Source of the DNA: Epiperipatus broadwayi | Lineage: Eukaryota > Onychophora > Udeonychophora > Euonychophora > Peripatidae | Length of the DNA stretch: 64,000 nucleotides | Assembly (NCBI GenBank): GCA_028023455.1 | Contig: JAQFVV010000018.1 | Location: forward strand, 10,932,771 to 10,996,770 | Direction of reading: 5' to 3' | Shown here: positions 24,807 to 36,009 of the stretch, one piece after another | Layout: every line of letters starts with the position of its first letter | Position numbering within the stretch: the stretch's first letter is position 1 | Position numbers and translations under genes: made by a program | Notes under the pieces: model-generated | What the model was told of the DNA's origin: nothing | Database searches by the model: none | The model's input: only the letters and a program-made list of their open reading frames with translations

Positions 24807-25012
24807 CTCACACCCAGGTGAGTGAATACTCAGGGTTATGGAGAATATATTACAGCAATTTATAGTGCTCACACACAGGTGAGTGACTCAGGGTTACAAA
24901 GCTAATTATATAGAGCTCACATGCAAGTGAGTGGTTCAGGGTTATAAAATAATATCATAAAACAATTTTATATAATACTCACATGCAGGTGAGTGGCTTT
25001 CAGATTTACAAA
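24807..25012 (+). repeat. Minisatellite of about 70-bp units (copy A)
   Basis: Four diverged units contain CTCACA(C/T)..CAGGTGAGTG followed by CAGGGTTA and an A/T spacer. Copy B has about five units (48219-48490), so unit number has changed between copies. Confidence 0.75.
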
Positions 25013-25333
25013 ATGTTTAATTAGTCTATGACTTTTTAATAGGCTTATACTATCTTCCATGTCCTAACTCACGCTATGTTCTATATAGTGGAAATCAGTA
25101 ATATTTAGAGTGATCAATTTATTGGTAACTGATAGAGATTATATTATTATTTTTAATTTCCGATTTTTTTCTTCACTATTGATAACAATGTAATATTAAA
25201 TACGCTTAACGTATATAGTGAAATTAAATTCAACGATTATATTAATATTTCTTAAGGCTAAGCGCTTTCAGAGCTTACACTCATATTCATAGCCTTTTAA
25301 CGTAGTAATTTATGCAAATCTATGCAAGCATAT

Positions 25334-26574
25334 TTATATTGTCCATCTCTTTGAAATGGAAAAGCATGTGTCTCTCTTGTTTATTGCTTTCAAATCTCTT
25401 GATATATACCATGCCTCTTTCACCTTCCTTTTGATGTCATTTCTTTCAGTTGCAATTATCCTAGCATTCGCAGGTTCAAATTCATGATTAGCCTCTTTTT
25501 GGTGGTCCACAAATACTGAGCTGCCTTCGTTTGTTCTTAATACTCTTTTGTATAAGTATTTATGCTGAGCCACTCTGTTGTTTATAGTGGCCCGAGTCTC
25601 ACCATAGTATACTGAACCGCAGTTTGCCTGATGGCATGTCAACTTATACACCACATGTGGTGTTGATTGTAGGTCAATTTTGTCCTTAGAATTGTTCAAA
25701 ATCCTGTTGGTGTTTGGAGGGGTTCGAAAACCTACTGCAAATTCATTCTGCAATTTATTAACCAGTTTTTTAGCAATGTTAGGAATATATGGTAGACATA
25801 TGCGTTGTTTTTTGTCCCTGCTAGGTTTGGTCATGTTTTCATAAAATGTTTTAATTCTTCTGTTGATGGTTATTAAATCATAACCAACCTTCATCAGATC
25901 ATTAACATATTGGTTAATATTTACCCTTCTTTCTTCTTCATATTTGCACAAATGGTAATTCGTGAACAAAAAAGCAGAAAGCCCTGCCAATTTGTGGGCT
26001 CTCGGTGTTTTTGATTTAGTATGGATGTATCCTCTAATGTTTAAAGGTTTAACTTTCATGTCGTAATTAATGCATCTGTGTGTTCTTGTTAGTACTAGGT
26101 CCAAATAATTAACTGAATTAAGCTCACTCTCTTCAGTGCAGTTAAATATTAAGTTGGTATGTGCCTGCAGTTCATCTTGAATGGCTTTTATTATAAGTTT
26201 AGGTGCTGCAATGAAAATGTCATCTACATACCTACAATAAATTATTCCATGTGTTTGTTCTTGGAACTTTGACAAAATCTGGTTTTCAAAATAACCGATT
26301 ACAATGCTAGATACAATGCCACTCATAGGCAATCCCATCGGCCATCCATTATTCATCCTATACCATCTATTTTCAAATGTCGCAAATATGTTCTCATCCA
26401 ACCAATTCATGAAGTCAATGATAAACTCAATTTTCTGTTCAGGACAATGATTATTTTGAAGCTCTCCTTTAATTATCCTGATTGAACCTTTTCTATTAAT
26501 CGATCCGTAGAGTTCAGATATATCTATGGCTGCTATATTGAAACTGTCATCGATGGCTGCATTTTTAATTGTCT
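25334..26574 (-). pseudogene. PLE RT/GIY-YIG polyprotein, 5'-truncated
   Basis: The annotated frame from the Met at 26410 has 358 residues, but the frame is open further upstream to a TAG near 26575 and includes IAAIDISELYGSI (RT motif A). In the 358-residue part: motif B GWPMGLPMSG (22-31), motif C RYVDDIF (60-66), the VNYLDL block (100-105), a long connector, then the GIY-YIG nuclease with VVYKLTC (253-259), VYYGET (267-272), Arg 280 and His 284. Upstream of the stop, to about 26815, a shifted frame encodes TPLRLMLDFGG, the start of the RT fingers. The N-terminal domain is absent. RT would copy the RNA at a nick made by the nuclease. The catalytic motifs look intact, but truncation and the stop make the copy dead. 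Confidence 0.88.
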
Positions 26575-26820
26575 ACAAACTCGAAAGAAGATTTTATAGT
26601 ATATTTGCCAAATCCTATTAATTCTATTAACCACGAATTTATTAATTTTGCTGTGTTTGCATAATGTACACCTCCAAAGTCAAGCATTAGTCTTAATGGA
26701 GTCCCTTGTTTATGCATTTTAGCATTCGCAAACATTCGTGGTTGTGATGTGGCAGATGGGTATATTCTATAGTATTCAGCTTGATTTATTCCTTTATTTT
26801 TATGCTTGCGTAGGATTAAA

Positions 26821-27126
26821 GAGGCTAATCATGAATTTGAACCTGCGAATGCTAGGATAATTGCAACTGAAAGAAATGACATCAAAAGGAAGGTGAAAGA
26901 GGCATGGTATATATCAAGAGATTTGAAAGCAATAAACAGGAGAGACACATGCTTTTCCATTTCAAAGAGATGGACAATATAAATATGCTTGCATAGATTT
27001 GCATAAATTACTACGTTAAAAGGCTATGAATATGAGTGTAAGCTCTGAAAGCGCTTAGCCTTAAGAAATATTAATATAATCGTTGAATTTAATTTCACTA
27101 TATACGTTAAGCATATTTAATATTAC
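26821..27126 (+). pseudogene. Inverted 3' fragment of the same PLE
   Basis: Plus-strand copy of the last 306 bp, coding for the C-terminus (FEPANARIIA, SISKRWTI) and the 3' UTR. It is nearly identical to 25190-25495 in reverse complement. One visible coding difference is Asn-Lys-Arg versus Asn-Arg-Arg near the end. It begins abruptly at the junction with the truncated main copy. Confidence 0.85.
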
Positions 27127-27894
27127 ATTATTATTTTTACTAAGTTTAAACTCAACTATAAAGATATTGGTGTGATATATATAATTGCTACACAGATAAA
27201 CGCATTAACTCAGACTCTGAATTGGATCAAAGCCGAAGTTACTTTCTAGGAAAGCTGAACTGAGGGGTGGCAGTCAAACGTCAGATTCTAGTGCATTATA
27301 AACTATAGTATCGGAATAAGTGCACCTCGAATGTACTCTTAATTGAGGTTTATTACCTAGTAAATGGTTCTCCAAACCGGTCTGCTTTCTGTAATACAAA
27401 GAGATCCTTTTATTCAAGTGAGCAGAAGAGTAGCTTACGGTCCCTTTGGAACGCTTTGGTTCCTTCAAATACAAATAAATATCACAGTTGCCTAAACTTT
27501 CGAGGCGTGACTTGATGTGGAAACGATCCTGATGTAGGCCATTATAGGTATAGCAAGGAGATATGCATATTTATGCTAACTAGCAACACATTCGCAATGC
27601 TAAATTAATATTTTATGAATTAATTACGCCAAAATCTTACCTTCTTTCAGTGCTACTACCACTGGTCAGTTCATAAAATAGATTATTAAATCACATGATA
27701 AAGGTGATAATAAGAATCTGATTTAAAAGTCTCTGCACAACTGCTTAATTTTTAATTAAATGGAGTTATAGCAAAAGTTTAAAGATTTATTAGAACTTGA
27801 AACATTAATTATATGTAGTATAATTTCCATCTAATATCAAACGAACTGATTTTTAAATAATCTAAGTCAAATATGGATTATTGAATAGCTCACA

Positions 27895-28110
27895 CAAAAT
27901 ATTGATTCTTAAATAAATTACTGAAATATTAATCTTAAATAACTCGTAAAATATCAATTTCAAATAACTTACACAAATATGCGTTTTTAATAACATACGC
28001 AAAATATGCATTTTAAATAACACACACAAATATGTGTTTTAAATAACATACGTAAAATATACATTTTAAATAACTTGAGCAAAATATTTTTTAAATAACT
28101 TGTGCAAAGA
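27895..28110 (+). repeat. Minisatellite of about 30-bp units (copy A)
   Basis: Repeated TTTTAAATAACATACGCAAA-like units with small changes. The same array occurs in copy B at about 49325-49580. Confidence 0.75.
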
Positions 28111-29812
28111 TGCGTTTTGAATAGCTTATTTTGGGCATTATAAATAATTGATTCACTCTAGTGTAAATAATAGTTTTATTTCAGAAGGGAGTTTTGCCTA
28201 TATTCTTTATATTACAATAATCTGATATAATAAAAGTGATTACTCGCCCCTCCCCTGATAATTTATTAAACACACAAAACTCCATTCTGATGAACATAGC
28301 ATAAATTAATAAACATGAACTTAAAACTAAAGATAGATGGCATAAGAATAAATTGCAGAAAACAATCAATAAAGTTATAATTTAGAAATGAGAATTTGTT
28401 TGAAATGGTTTTATAGAACCTAAATATTTATGCTTACTTAAAATATTGATGATCAAGCAAGAATTTTGAGAGTGCTATGAGCTTTAAATAAATTTAATAT
28501 AATTAGTTTAGTGTAACATTTAAATGATATTATGAATTACGAGATTGCTTAGTTAGCTAGCTTTTCATTTAGAATAAGTTTAGTTATGAAATTATGTATT
28601 CTGCAGAATGATTTACTGGTAATCTTGATAGTGAGTCTTTCAAGGCATCTTTCTTGTGCGTCTTCTCTCTGTTACATTGGCTGTGGCTTTTCTAGGTTTA
28701 AGTCTGGATGCAGCTGCAAAATTTACTTTTGTGGCAGCTTTCCTCATTACTCTGGTCAGGAACTCTCTGAAATTTTAGGTGTAGCTTTTCCATCACTGGA
28801 CTGGGCATGGCTGAGTTTGATGTTTTCTCTCACAGGTAGCAGCTTGTCCAGGACAAGTAGATGGCTGTCTCTTGTCTCTAGCCAACGGTCTTCATTTGAA
28901 CAGTGTGGGTAAGGGCTTTCTAAGATTCAGCTTGCTAATTTGATGCAGGAACGACTTTCTTTTTTAAATATTTTTGGCACTGGTCTTTCAGGAAAATATC
29001 AGCAGCAACAACAACTTAAAATATTTTCAAACAGCAACAACCAAGAAGAAATTTTTAACAGCAACAACCAAGAAGAATATTGATGGCTACTACAGACCTT
29101 TTTTATATTCTACTTTTGACAGTAGGTCCCTCCTCCTTTTACTCTTGCCACATCACCTGATTACTGGTTCGAACTTGCCTTTACCTAAATATCCACTTAG
29201 TAAAATATTTGGTATAGTTAAATCTGGAGTTAAAAGCTCTATTATTTCAATTTGCGTCATTGCTACATCTAGAATTAAAATATATACCCTAGAGTTTTTC
29301 AATTTGCGTCATAACTATAGTTTGGCAACAGCACTTAGTATGAAATTTTATGCCTGACTGAATTTTATAATTGGTCTTAGTTATAATTTTAAATGGGTCA
29401 AGTTTTAGCTAAAGATTATTTTTAGATGAAATGTTAAAACCTGTAAACGAATTACCAGCTTGTGTAATTTTAAACAAACAATAGAACTGAAAATTATTTT
29501 AACTTGAAATTATTTAAAATGAATATTGAAAATTAAATAAGTAATTTTATAAATTCAAACTTATTATTTTGTTATATATATAAATTCTAACTACACACCA
29601 TTATATTTACTTCAGTTTTAACAAACATAAATGAATATGTGCGTATATAAATATTTAAGATTGTATTTTTATATTATAATTAACAGGATGATTATACACA
29701 CACATACTCTGCAATATTATAAGCACACTCAATATTTTAAATTAAAGGAGAACATGCAATCTGAGTGAAATGAAATACACTATTATAGAATATAATAGGT
29801 GAAACAGATCTG

Positions 29813-29963
29813 TTTCATTGCAATCCATTCCTGGACGAAAAAAAAAGACCTTTCTTCCTCTTCTATTTTCTTTTTGGTAGCATGTGTTTTTACCCAGTTA
29901 TTCTATGCACAACCCATGTAACTTTTATCTGACTCCTCTATTTATATATATATATATATATAT
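29813..29963. other. Short linker with (TA)n target of the Gypsy element
   Basis: Between the end of repeat unit A and the LTR lies AT-rich DNA ending in a TA microsatellite (29943-29963), into which the LTR element has inserted. The other part of the microsatellite is at 37832-37845. Confidence 0.6.
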
Positions 29964-31785
29964 TATACCTACCCCCATTTACCTACGTCTTATCTTTTAT
30001 AAGTATCACTTATATAACATCAATAAAATATTTAATATTTATAATACGACTCGATACAGAACTTTGTACCTCCCTCTTACACAAAATCCTATCATGGGGG
30101 GCTGTCGGTACCTCGGGTAGAGTGGTCAATATCATTGGCAAACATTCGCCAATAACATTAATACTCGTTTACTAGATTACACATTAGCCAATCAAACTCT
30201 TTATTTATTTAAAGGAAAAAATCCAATGGGCGCCAGCCGACCTTTGTCGACAAGTCTGCCTGACCAATACGATCTAGTACCCGCTCCCGCTAGCTCAGCT
30301 AAAACAATCAATAAAATACAAAATCCACCTACCTAAAAAATCAATTTACGAATCTTTCTCTGCGCTAGTTTTCTCGCTTCCTTTCCCAAATTCTCATTTA
30401 AAATTTATTTCGCTCTCATAATCTCATAGGATATTCATATCCCATTTCTAAACTAAAATTCATTATTATAACATTTATTATTTATTTGATCTATGATATT
30501 TATTTCCCCCCCTTTTTTTTTTTTTTAAGTAGTCATTAACCCATTAAATCTCCATTTACGCTGTTTCACTTCGTTTGGTCTTATAATATAATTAATTACA
30601 CTTTTGCTCAAATTTAGATAATATTTAATATAACAAAATATCATATTATACATACATTTAGAAAATAATTATACGCACACAAATATATTTGGAATCACAA
30701 TAAAAATCCCTGGATAATGGAGCTAAAGACAATTAGTAATTATTGTTCGGAACATAAAGTTCAAAGTTTATTATTCCATACATTACTACGACTTTTAATT
30801 AGTGAATTAAGAATAAAATAAATATTACCTAGCATCCTCTTTTATGCCTAGTTCCGAATGTAGCTTCTGATAGTATTTCCTTCGGTCAGTTAGTGCTAAC
30901 TCTTTGCAATCCTTTTCCCGATGTCATTGGGATCCTGTGGGCTTCATCATGGACACTCCGCTTCCTTCTTGTTTTACGCGAACATGATCGACCTTCGAAC
31001 TGTCTGCTGTTGGTATTGCATGGAAGGATTCGGCCGGCTGTCCACACGATGGGTTTAACAATGCAGCATTATGTTTTATTTAACTTTGGATGTATATTAA
31101 TAATATGAATATGAATTTAAGAATAATCAACCGAACCGAATCAGAATCAAATTTTAATCATAATATCAAATTCAATCTAATAACATAACAATAGAAAGTT
31201 CGCCCCTTTTATATTTTACGGTCCTTATCTTGCGGATTCAATCTACATTCTGAATTTCTGCTATTGGACAATTATTTCTTTTCTTTCGACTCTCTACACA
31301 GTTTCATTGGTCATTCTTTAGATGATTGCAAATTTCAATTTCTTTGTTAGAGTTATTTCACTAATTAGCCATTTAATGGAAATTTCTTATGTTTGTCATT
31401 AGCTCCCATTGTTTATTACATCCCTTTGATTATATTCCCCCTTTTTTTTTTTATTATAAGACAAAACGAACTCCACCTTGCTTTTTTTTAAAAGCAATCT
31501 TAAATCAAATTTCAATTAAATCAAGTTTTAGTTAAATCAAGTTTTTAATTCTTTAAGTTTTATTTAAATGTGATTCTAAAATTATATCTTATAAAACTGT
31601 CTAATTTATGCTTTTAACGATAAACCCTTGTATGATAAAAAAAAAAATTTTTTTTTTTTCATTTTACCCTACAAGACCTTTTATTTTTATTAAATATTTA
31701 AACAAATCTTTTATCAATTTATATTTCTCCAAAATTATGTGTAACTCCGAAGAAAACACACTCCTTCCTGATGTATCTCGGTACA
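29964..31785 (-). repeat. 3' LTR of the Gypsy element
   Basis: Lies downstream of integrase on the minus strand, directly after the polypurine tract. Compared with the 5' LTR it has longer C and T runs (about 30507-30530) and scattered changes, many of them C/T or G/A at CpG-type positions. At 1.8 kb the LTR is long for a Gypsy element and has no coding region. Confidence 0.92.
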
Positions 31786-31928
31786 TTTCTCCGTCCCCCC
31801 TTTTGAAACTAAAATATCAATCTGAAGGTTTTAGTTTCAACGTTTAACTTTATTCTTATTATACAATCCCCTCGATTTATTTTGATGGAAGTTCGTCCTT
31901 TCTTATTCTCGTGTGTCCGTGTTACTTG

Positions 31929-33563
31929 TTAAGTTTTCTTCTTTAGTAATTGTAAGGATCGAGCATTGAACGTTCCCTTGCAGTCTGACCCTTGAGCGAC
32001 TTTGAAGGCATTATTTCCGTACTCCTTTATGATTTTGTATGGCCCATCATATATTGGTTGAAATTTCTTGTATATCCCTTTTTCCGGATGGCTTACTGGA
32101 TTTACCCTTACCATGACCTCATCTCCCAGCTTGAACATAGCCTTGCTCTTCCCTTGTCTCATTTGTCTTATACTTCCCATCTTTCTGAGTTTACCGCGTG
32201 CTTCATCAGCATCCTTCTTCTTATCAATATGTGGTGTTCTGATCGGTAAAGGGGTTTTGAATGGGTAAGGAGTACTTCTCCCGTGATGAAGCCTGATGGG
32301 TTCGAACCCAGTTGATTCGTTCTTGGACCAATTTATCATGTTCGCAACTCTCGTGGCCTCTTTTACCCATCTACGATGATTGTTCTGGAGATACACACGA
32401 AATAAGCGCCCCAATTCCCTCATGACTCGTTCGCAGGGATTAGACTGTGGATTGCGAATCGAAGTGAGAATATGTCTGATCTGGTGGCGCTTCATCCACC
32501 TTTTCCATTCCTCTGACATAAAGAGAGTTCCATGGTCTGATATTATCTGCTTTGGGATTCCCACATCTCGAAAATGTTGACGTTCAAGTACCTGTATAGT
32601 TTGTTTGGCATTAGCTTGCGCCACCGGATATACCGCTACGAACTTGGAAAAAACGTCATAGGCTACAACAAGATACTTCTTTCTATTAAACTGAGGTAGA
32701 GGTCCGTAGAAATCTATTGCCAATAGGCTGTTAGGCTGGTATGCATATATAGGTCTCAACGGGCCCACGCTTGATGAGTTTGGGGGCTTTGTTTTCGCAC
32801 ATACAGTACATCCCTCAATGACGTTTAAAACACTCTTATACATTCTTGGCCAATAAAACCAATTGCCTATCAACCCTTCCGTCTTGCTTGCCCCATAGTG
32901 TCCATAATTTTCATGTATGAACCTGATTATTTGTTTCCGCATATCCACTGGAAGAACGACTCGTGTATGCTCCTCATCTCTTATTTTACGCTGTAAAAGT
33001 CCATTTTTTAAACAATATTTTTTTCTTTCTTTCCATAACGTATTGTTTACAGGTCTACCTGCAGGCTGATGGCGCAAGTAGTCTATTATTTGCTTACATT
33101 CTGTATCCTCTTCTTGCACTTTCACTAATCTTTGCAAACTGCACTCTATATCCTCGCCTTTATCTACTTCCGCCGCTGCTATGTACGCATTGTTACAATT
33201 TAAATGTTGTTGCAGTGGTTCTATCGGATAGCGACTTAAAGCATCTGCCACCATATTGTCTTTGCCTGGGCAATACTGCACGCGATAGTTAAATTCTTGT
33301 AAGATCAAACTCCATCGGATCAGCCTACTATTCGTGAGGAAGCTATGATTAAGGAACTCAAGGCTCCTATGGTCTGTCATCACTATCACCTGCGATTCTA
33401 TTAAATATTGTCTAAACTTCTTAAAGGCCCAGACAATTGCTAGAGCCTCCCTCTCAGTTACTGTATAATTTTTTTCTGGTTTACTTAATAAGCGACTTAC
33501 AAAGAATAACACCCCATATTTCCCATCGTCCTGCACCTGAGATAATGTGGCCCCCAGGCCCAT
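31929..33563 (-). pseudogene. Gypsy RNase H and integrase
   Basis: A 544-residue open frame. RNase H: TEREALAIVW with Glu 39, MTDHRS with Asp 64 and DNMVADALSR with Asp 102; its first catalytic region lies in the preceding frame because of a frame break at about 33595. Integrase: zinc-binding H2C2 (His 217/222, Cys 252, Cys 255), catalytic Asp 284 (AIDFYG), Asp 343 (SDHGTLF) and Glu 378 (NPCERV), a DD35E spacing. A C-terminal SH3-like part (FKLGDEVMVRV) follows at about 460. Integrase would insert the cDNA. The residues look intact, so this part decayed late. The stop at 31929 lies about 145 bp before the LTR, leaving no room for an envelope gene. Confidence 0.92.
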
Positions 33564-33597
33564 TCCACTACTGTCAGTTTGTACTACAAATGGTTTG

Positions 33598-34566
33598 TCA
33601 AAAATCTGGGTATGACAGCATGACCTCTTTTAGAAACCCCCTTTTTACCTTTTCAAAACTACGCTCTTGTTGCTCCTCCCACATCCACCTTTTGTCCTTC
33701 CTTAATAGCTGTAAGAGAGGTTCCATGTCTGCGGAAAAATTTTTATAAAATCGGTTGAAAAAATTACATAGTCCGAGGTAAGCTTTGATGTCTTTATTCT
33801 TCCTTGGCTTTGGAAAATGTTGTATAGCCTCGATTTTCTCTGGATTTGGAGATATTCCTTGCTCACTGATAATGTGTCCCAAGAATTTCACCTCCGTAGT
33901 CATTAGGTGGCTTTTCCCCAAATTTATTTTAATTCCTTTTTCTATGCACTCCCCAAACAGTAGCTTCAAATGTTCGAAGTGCTCCTCCACACTATCCGAG
34001 GCCACAATGATGTCGTCCACATACATCGTAATTAAACTCTTGATTCTTTCTGACAATACCTGATCAAGGCATTGTATTAATCCTGCTCCACTGTTTTTTA
34101 AGCTGAAGGGAACCCGATTAAAGTTATATGCCCATCCATTATATCGGAAAGCAGTATATTTCCGGTCTTCAGGGTGAAGCTTGATCTGCCAGTAGCTGGC
34201 CGTTAGATCAAATGTCGAAAATATCTTTTTTTTATGGAACTTCATTAATAATTCACTTATAGGTGGTGGGGCATTAGTGTCTAGCACTGTTATTTTATTT
34301 AATTGTCGCGCGTCTAAACACAATCGAATAGACCCGTCCTTTTTCTTTACTGTCACCAACGGATTATTGTATGGGGATGAGCATTTAGAAATAATTCCCC
34401 ATTTTAGCATATTCTGTAGCTGTTCTTCTACTGCATTTCTATATTGATGTGGTATTGGGTATGCTCGCGCTTGATACGGCTGGTCTTCCATAAGCTTTAT
34501 TCGGTGTTCGTATCCTTCAATAACTCCCGGAACTTCTGAAAACACATTCTCGTACATATTCAACAA
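33598..34566 (-). pseudogene. Gypsy reverse transcriptase
   Basis: 322 residues: an entry region with KKDGSIRLCLDAR (75-87), motif A STFDLTASYWQI with Asp 120, motif B region (PFSLKNSGAG, 153-162, where many relatives have a Phe-Gly-Leu-x-Asn-Ala pattern), and YVDD at 182-185. The thumb block FLGHIIS follows. It is in the same frame as the protease part upstream but separated from it by one TGA at 34576-34578. It ends early at 33598 because of one extra T in a short T run next to the start of RNase H. Whether the TGA is a mutation or once a suppressible stop cannot be told from one copy. Confidence 0.92.
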
Positions 34567-34575
34567 ATTCTTCAG

Positions 34576-34926
34576 TCATTCTCCGTTCTCACTTTCCTGT
34601 TCCTCTTCCCTTATTATTATTTTTTTTTCTATTTGTATCCCTGCACTTTCTGCATCGTGCTCCGCTTTACTATCGTTTGCCTCGCAGACGTCAAACGGTA
34701 TTTCTGCATGATTAATCCTTGCCTGTTGCTTTTCATAATCCAGCATGCATCCTGCTTTGCACATAAAGTCTGAGCCCAGGATAGCATCATGTATCAATCC
34801 CTCCAAGATCAGCATGACATGGTTGTATTCCTTCCCTGCGATCTTAATACTCACCCAAGCTTGCTCCGATGCCAACTTGGCTCTTTTCCCATTTGCCAGC
34901 CTTACGTATACATCCTTTAATGGCAA
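34576..34926 (-). pseudogene. Gypsy protease, C-terminal half and linker
   Basis: Contains the ILGSDF motif (about residues 49-54), the second conserved block of retroviral-type aspartic proteases, then an acidic linker rich in Glu. The catalytic DSG lies in the other frame just upstream, so the protease is divided by a frame change in the overlap near 34917-34926. The first codon of this frame is TTG, so it is not an independent gene. Confidence 0.85.
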
Positions 34927-35663
34927 TAATGCAAGGTTTTAATTTTCAAGTTACTGCGGTCCATCTCATTGAACGTTTTCTGCGAAATCACCGACACTTG
35001 GCTTCCCGAGTCAAGTAGTGCATTAATCGCCTTCTCTTCGATTCCTATTTCTATTTTAGGACATGATTGATATGCCATTCCCAGCTCGCCCCTCTCTTCA
35101 TTTTGTACTAGGTTTGCTACTTGTCTGCGATTATCTTCTGCATTTCCCTCTTCCCTCCGATTTTCTTCATACTGTTTATCGTTATCTATCATCCTGAGTA
35201 TCTCTGCTGCTCGTTCTATGGTATCATTCCCTATTATTATTTCTTGGATGTTTTCTGGGAAGCCTCGCCTTACTATCCGCAGTATTTGTTGCTCAGATAG
35301 TTTGTATGCTGTGATTCCCCTTAATCTCGCCACTTGTTTGCGGAAATATGTACTTAGTGATTCTTCTGTTCGCCATTTTTCTTGTGTTACCTGATGTTTA
35401 ACAACTTCCTGAAGCCCCTCCCCCCAATAACTCTTCAGCAATGCTTGTTTATATTCCTTAAAGTTCGTTGGCTTTATTCCCAGCGACTCCCACCAATTTT
35501 CGGCCTCATCTTGTATGTAGCTAATAGCTATATTAACTTTGACCGACTCGCTGAACTCATTACATGAAAAAAAACATTCTAGACTCTCTAAGTATCTATT
35601 CGGTCTTTCCCCTTCGTTTCCCGAGAAAGTCTTTATTTTGATAACCCGACTTGCTATTTCCAT
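34917..35663 (-). pseudogene. Gypsy gag plus start of protease
   Basis: 248 residues from an ATG at 35663. Residues 1-160 resemble the retrotransposon gag core (AENWWESLG at 54-62, a second block ending in STYFRKQVARLRG at 104-116, and FPENIQ at 135-140). No CCHC zinc knuckle is present. The frame runs directly into the protease with LLDSGS (216-221, catalytic Asp 218). It then leaves frame. The short gag without a nucleic-acid-binding knuckle is unusual; several arthropod and molluscan Gypsy lineages have reduced gags, so it may be natural rather than a deletion. Confidence 0.85.
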
Positions 35664-36009
35664 TTTACACCTATTTTATCTGACTTTATTTAATATGATT
35701 GTTTTTATTTTCTATTTGGAATGTGCGTACAATCCACACCTAACCTTCCCAGTTCTTTTTTTTTTTTTAAAATTCCCCGGAGTGTCCCTATGCCTCCACG
35801 TTTTATATAATTGCAAAATCACTTTTACAGTTGCGCTGCTTATACCGTTTTCTAATCCTACTATCACGCTCCCTCCCGCTTCTTTTTACTAGCTATCACT
35901 TATGTCACTCATACACGACTCTGGCCACACCGCTTAAAAACGTCCAGTCATGACTCACATCGGTCCTGCCATTTAAAACGTTTAGTTTCGTTCCACGTTG
36001 ACGTGCCTT
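35664..36009 (-). other. Gypsy 5' leader
   Basis: About 345 bp between the 5' LTR and the gag ATG. Non-coding. The bases just after the LTR on the minus strand (GGCACGTCAACGTGGAACG) do not match a tRNA 3' end that I recognise, so the primer site is unassigned. Confidence 0.6.

Larger units (their letters stand above)
25156..27126 (-). mobile_element. Penelope-like element inserted as an inverted pair with 13-bp TSD
   Basis: A 1,971-bp insertion flanked by ATTATTATTTTTA at 25143-25155 and 27127-27139. The homologous unit at 47.9 kb has a single, one-base-different version at 48619-48631, which is the empty site. The left part (25156 to about 26820, minus strand) is a 5'-truncated PLE with RT and GIY-YIG. 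The right part (26821-27126, plus strand) repeats the last 306 bp of the element in the opposite direction, so both outer ends are 3' ends. The left 3' end is about 34 bp longer (25156-25189) than the right. Truncated copies joined to inverted partners are known for Penelope in Drosophila. The join is at about 26820. Confidence 0.88.
24444..29812. mobile_element. Dispersed repeat unit, copy A (split by a PLE)
   Basis: Without the PLE at 25156-27126 this copy is about 3.4 kb and aligns end to end with 47863-51232. Both begin with TGTAATG and both lose similarity just after an AATAGGTGAAA block. Inside are two minisatellites: about four units of roughly 70 bp containing CAGGTGAGTG...CAGGGTTA (24807-25012), and units of about 30 bp of the form TTTTAAATAACATACGCAAA (about 27895-28110). 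An open frame at 28586-28912 is shared with copy B for about 98 codons and then diverges; it has no known domain. No long terminal repeats, clear TIRs or RT were found. It could be a non-autonomous transposon or a segmental duplication. Confidence 0.6.

Noticed and set aside
27895-28110. Regular 30-bp repeats as a CRISPR array
   Set aside because: Units are adjacent without unique spacers, A/T-rich and in a eukaryotic repeat; this is a minisatellite.
28586-28912. Open frame shared by repeat units A and B (also 50039-50371) as a possible gene
   Set aside because: No domain, the C-termini diverge by frame changes, and base differences show no obvious bias to silent sites; similarity is explained by the whole unit being duplicated.
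31992-34063. Plus-strand frames across the Gypsy pol region
   Set aside because: Shadows of the minus-strand polyprotein, which has all catalytic motifs.
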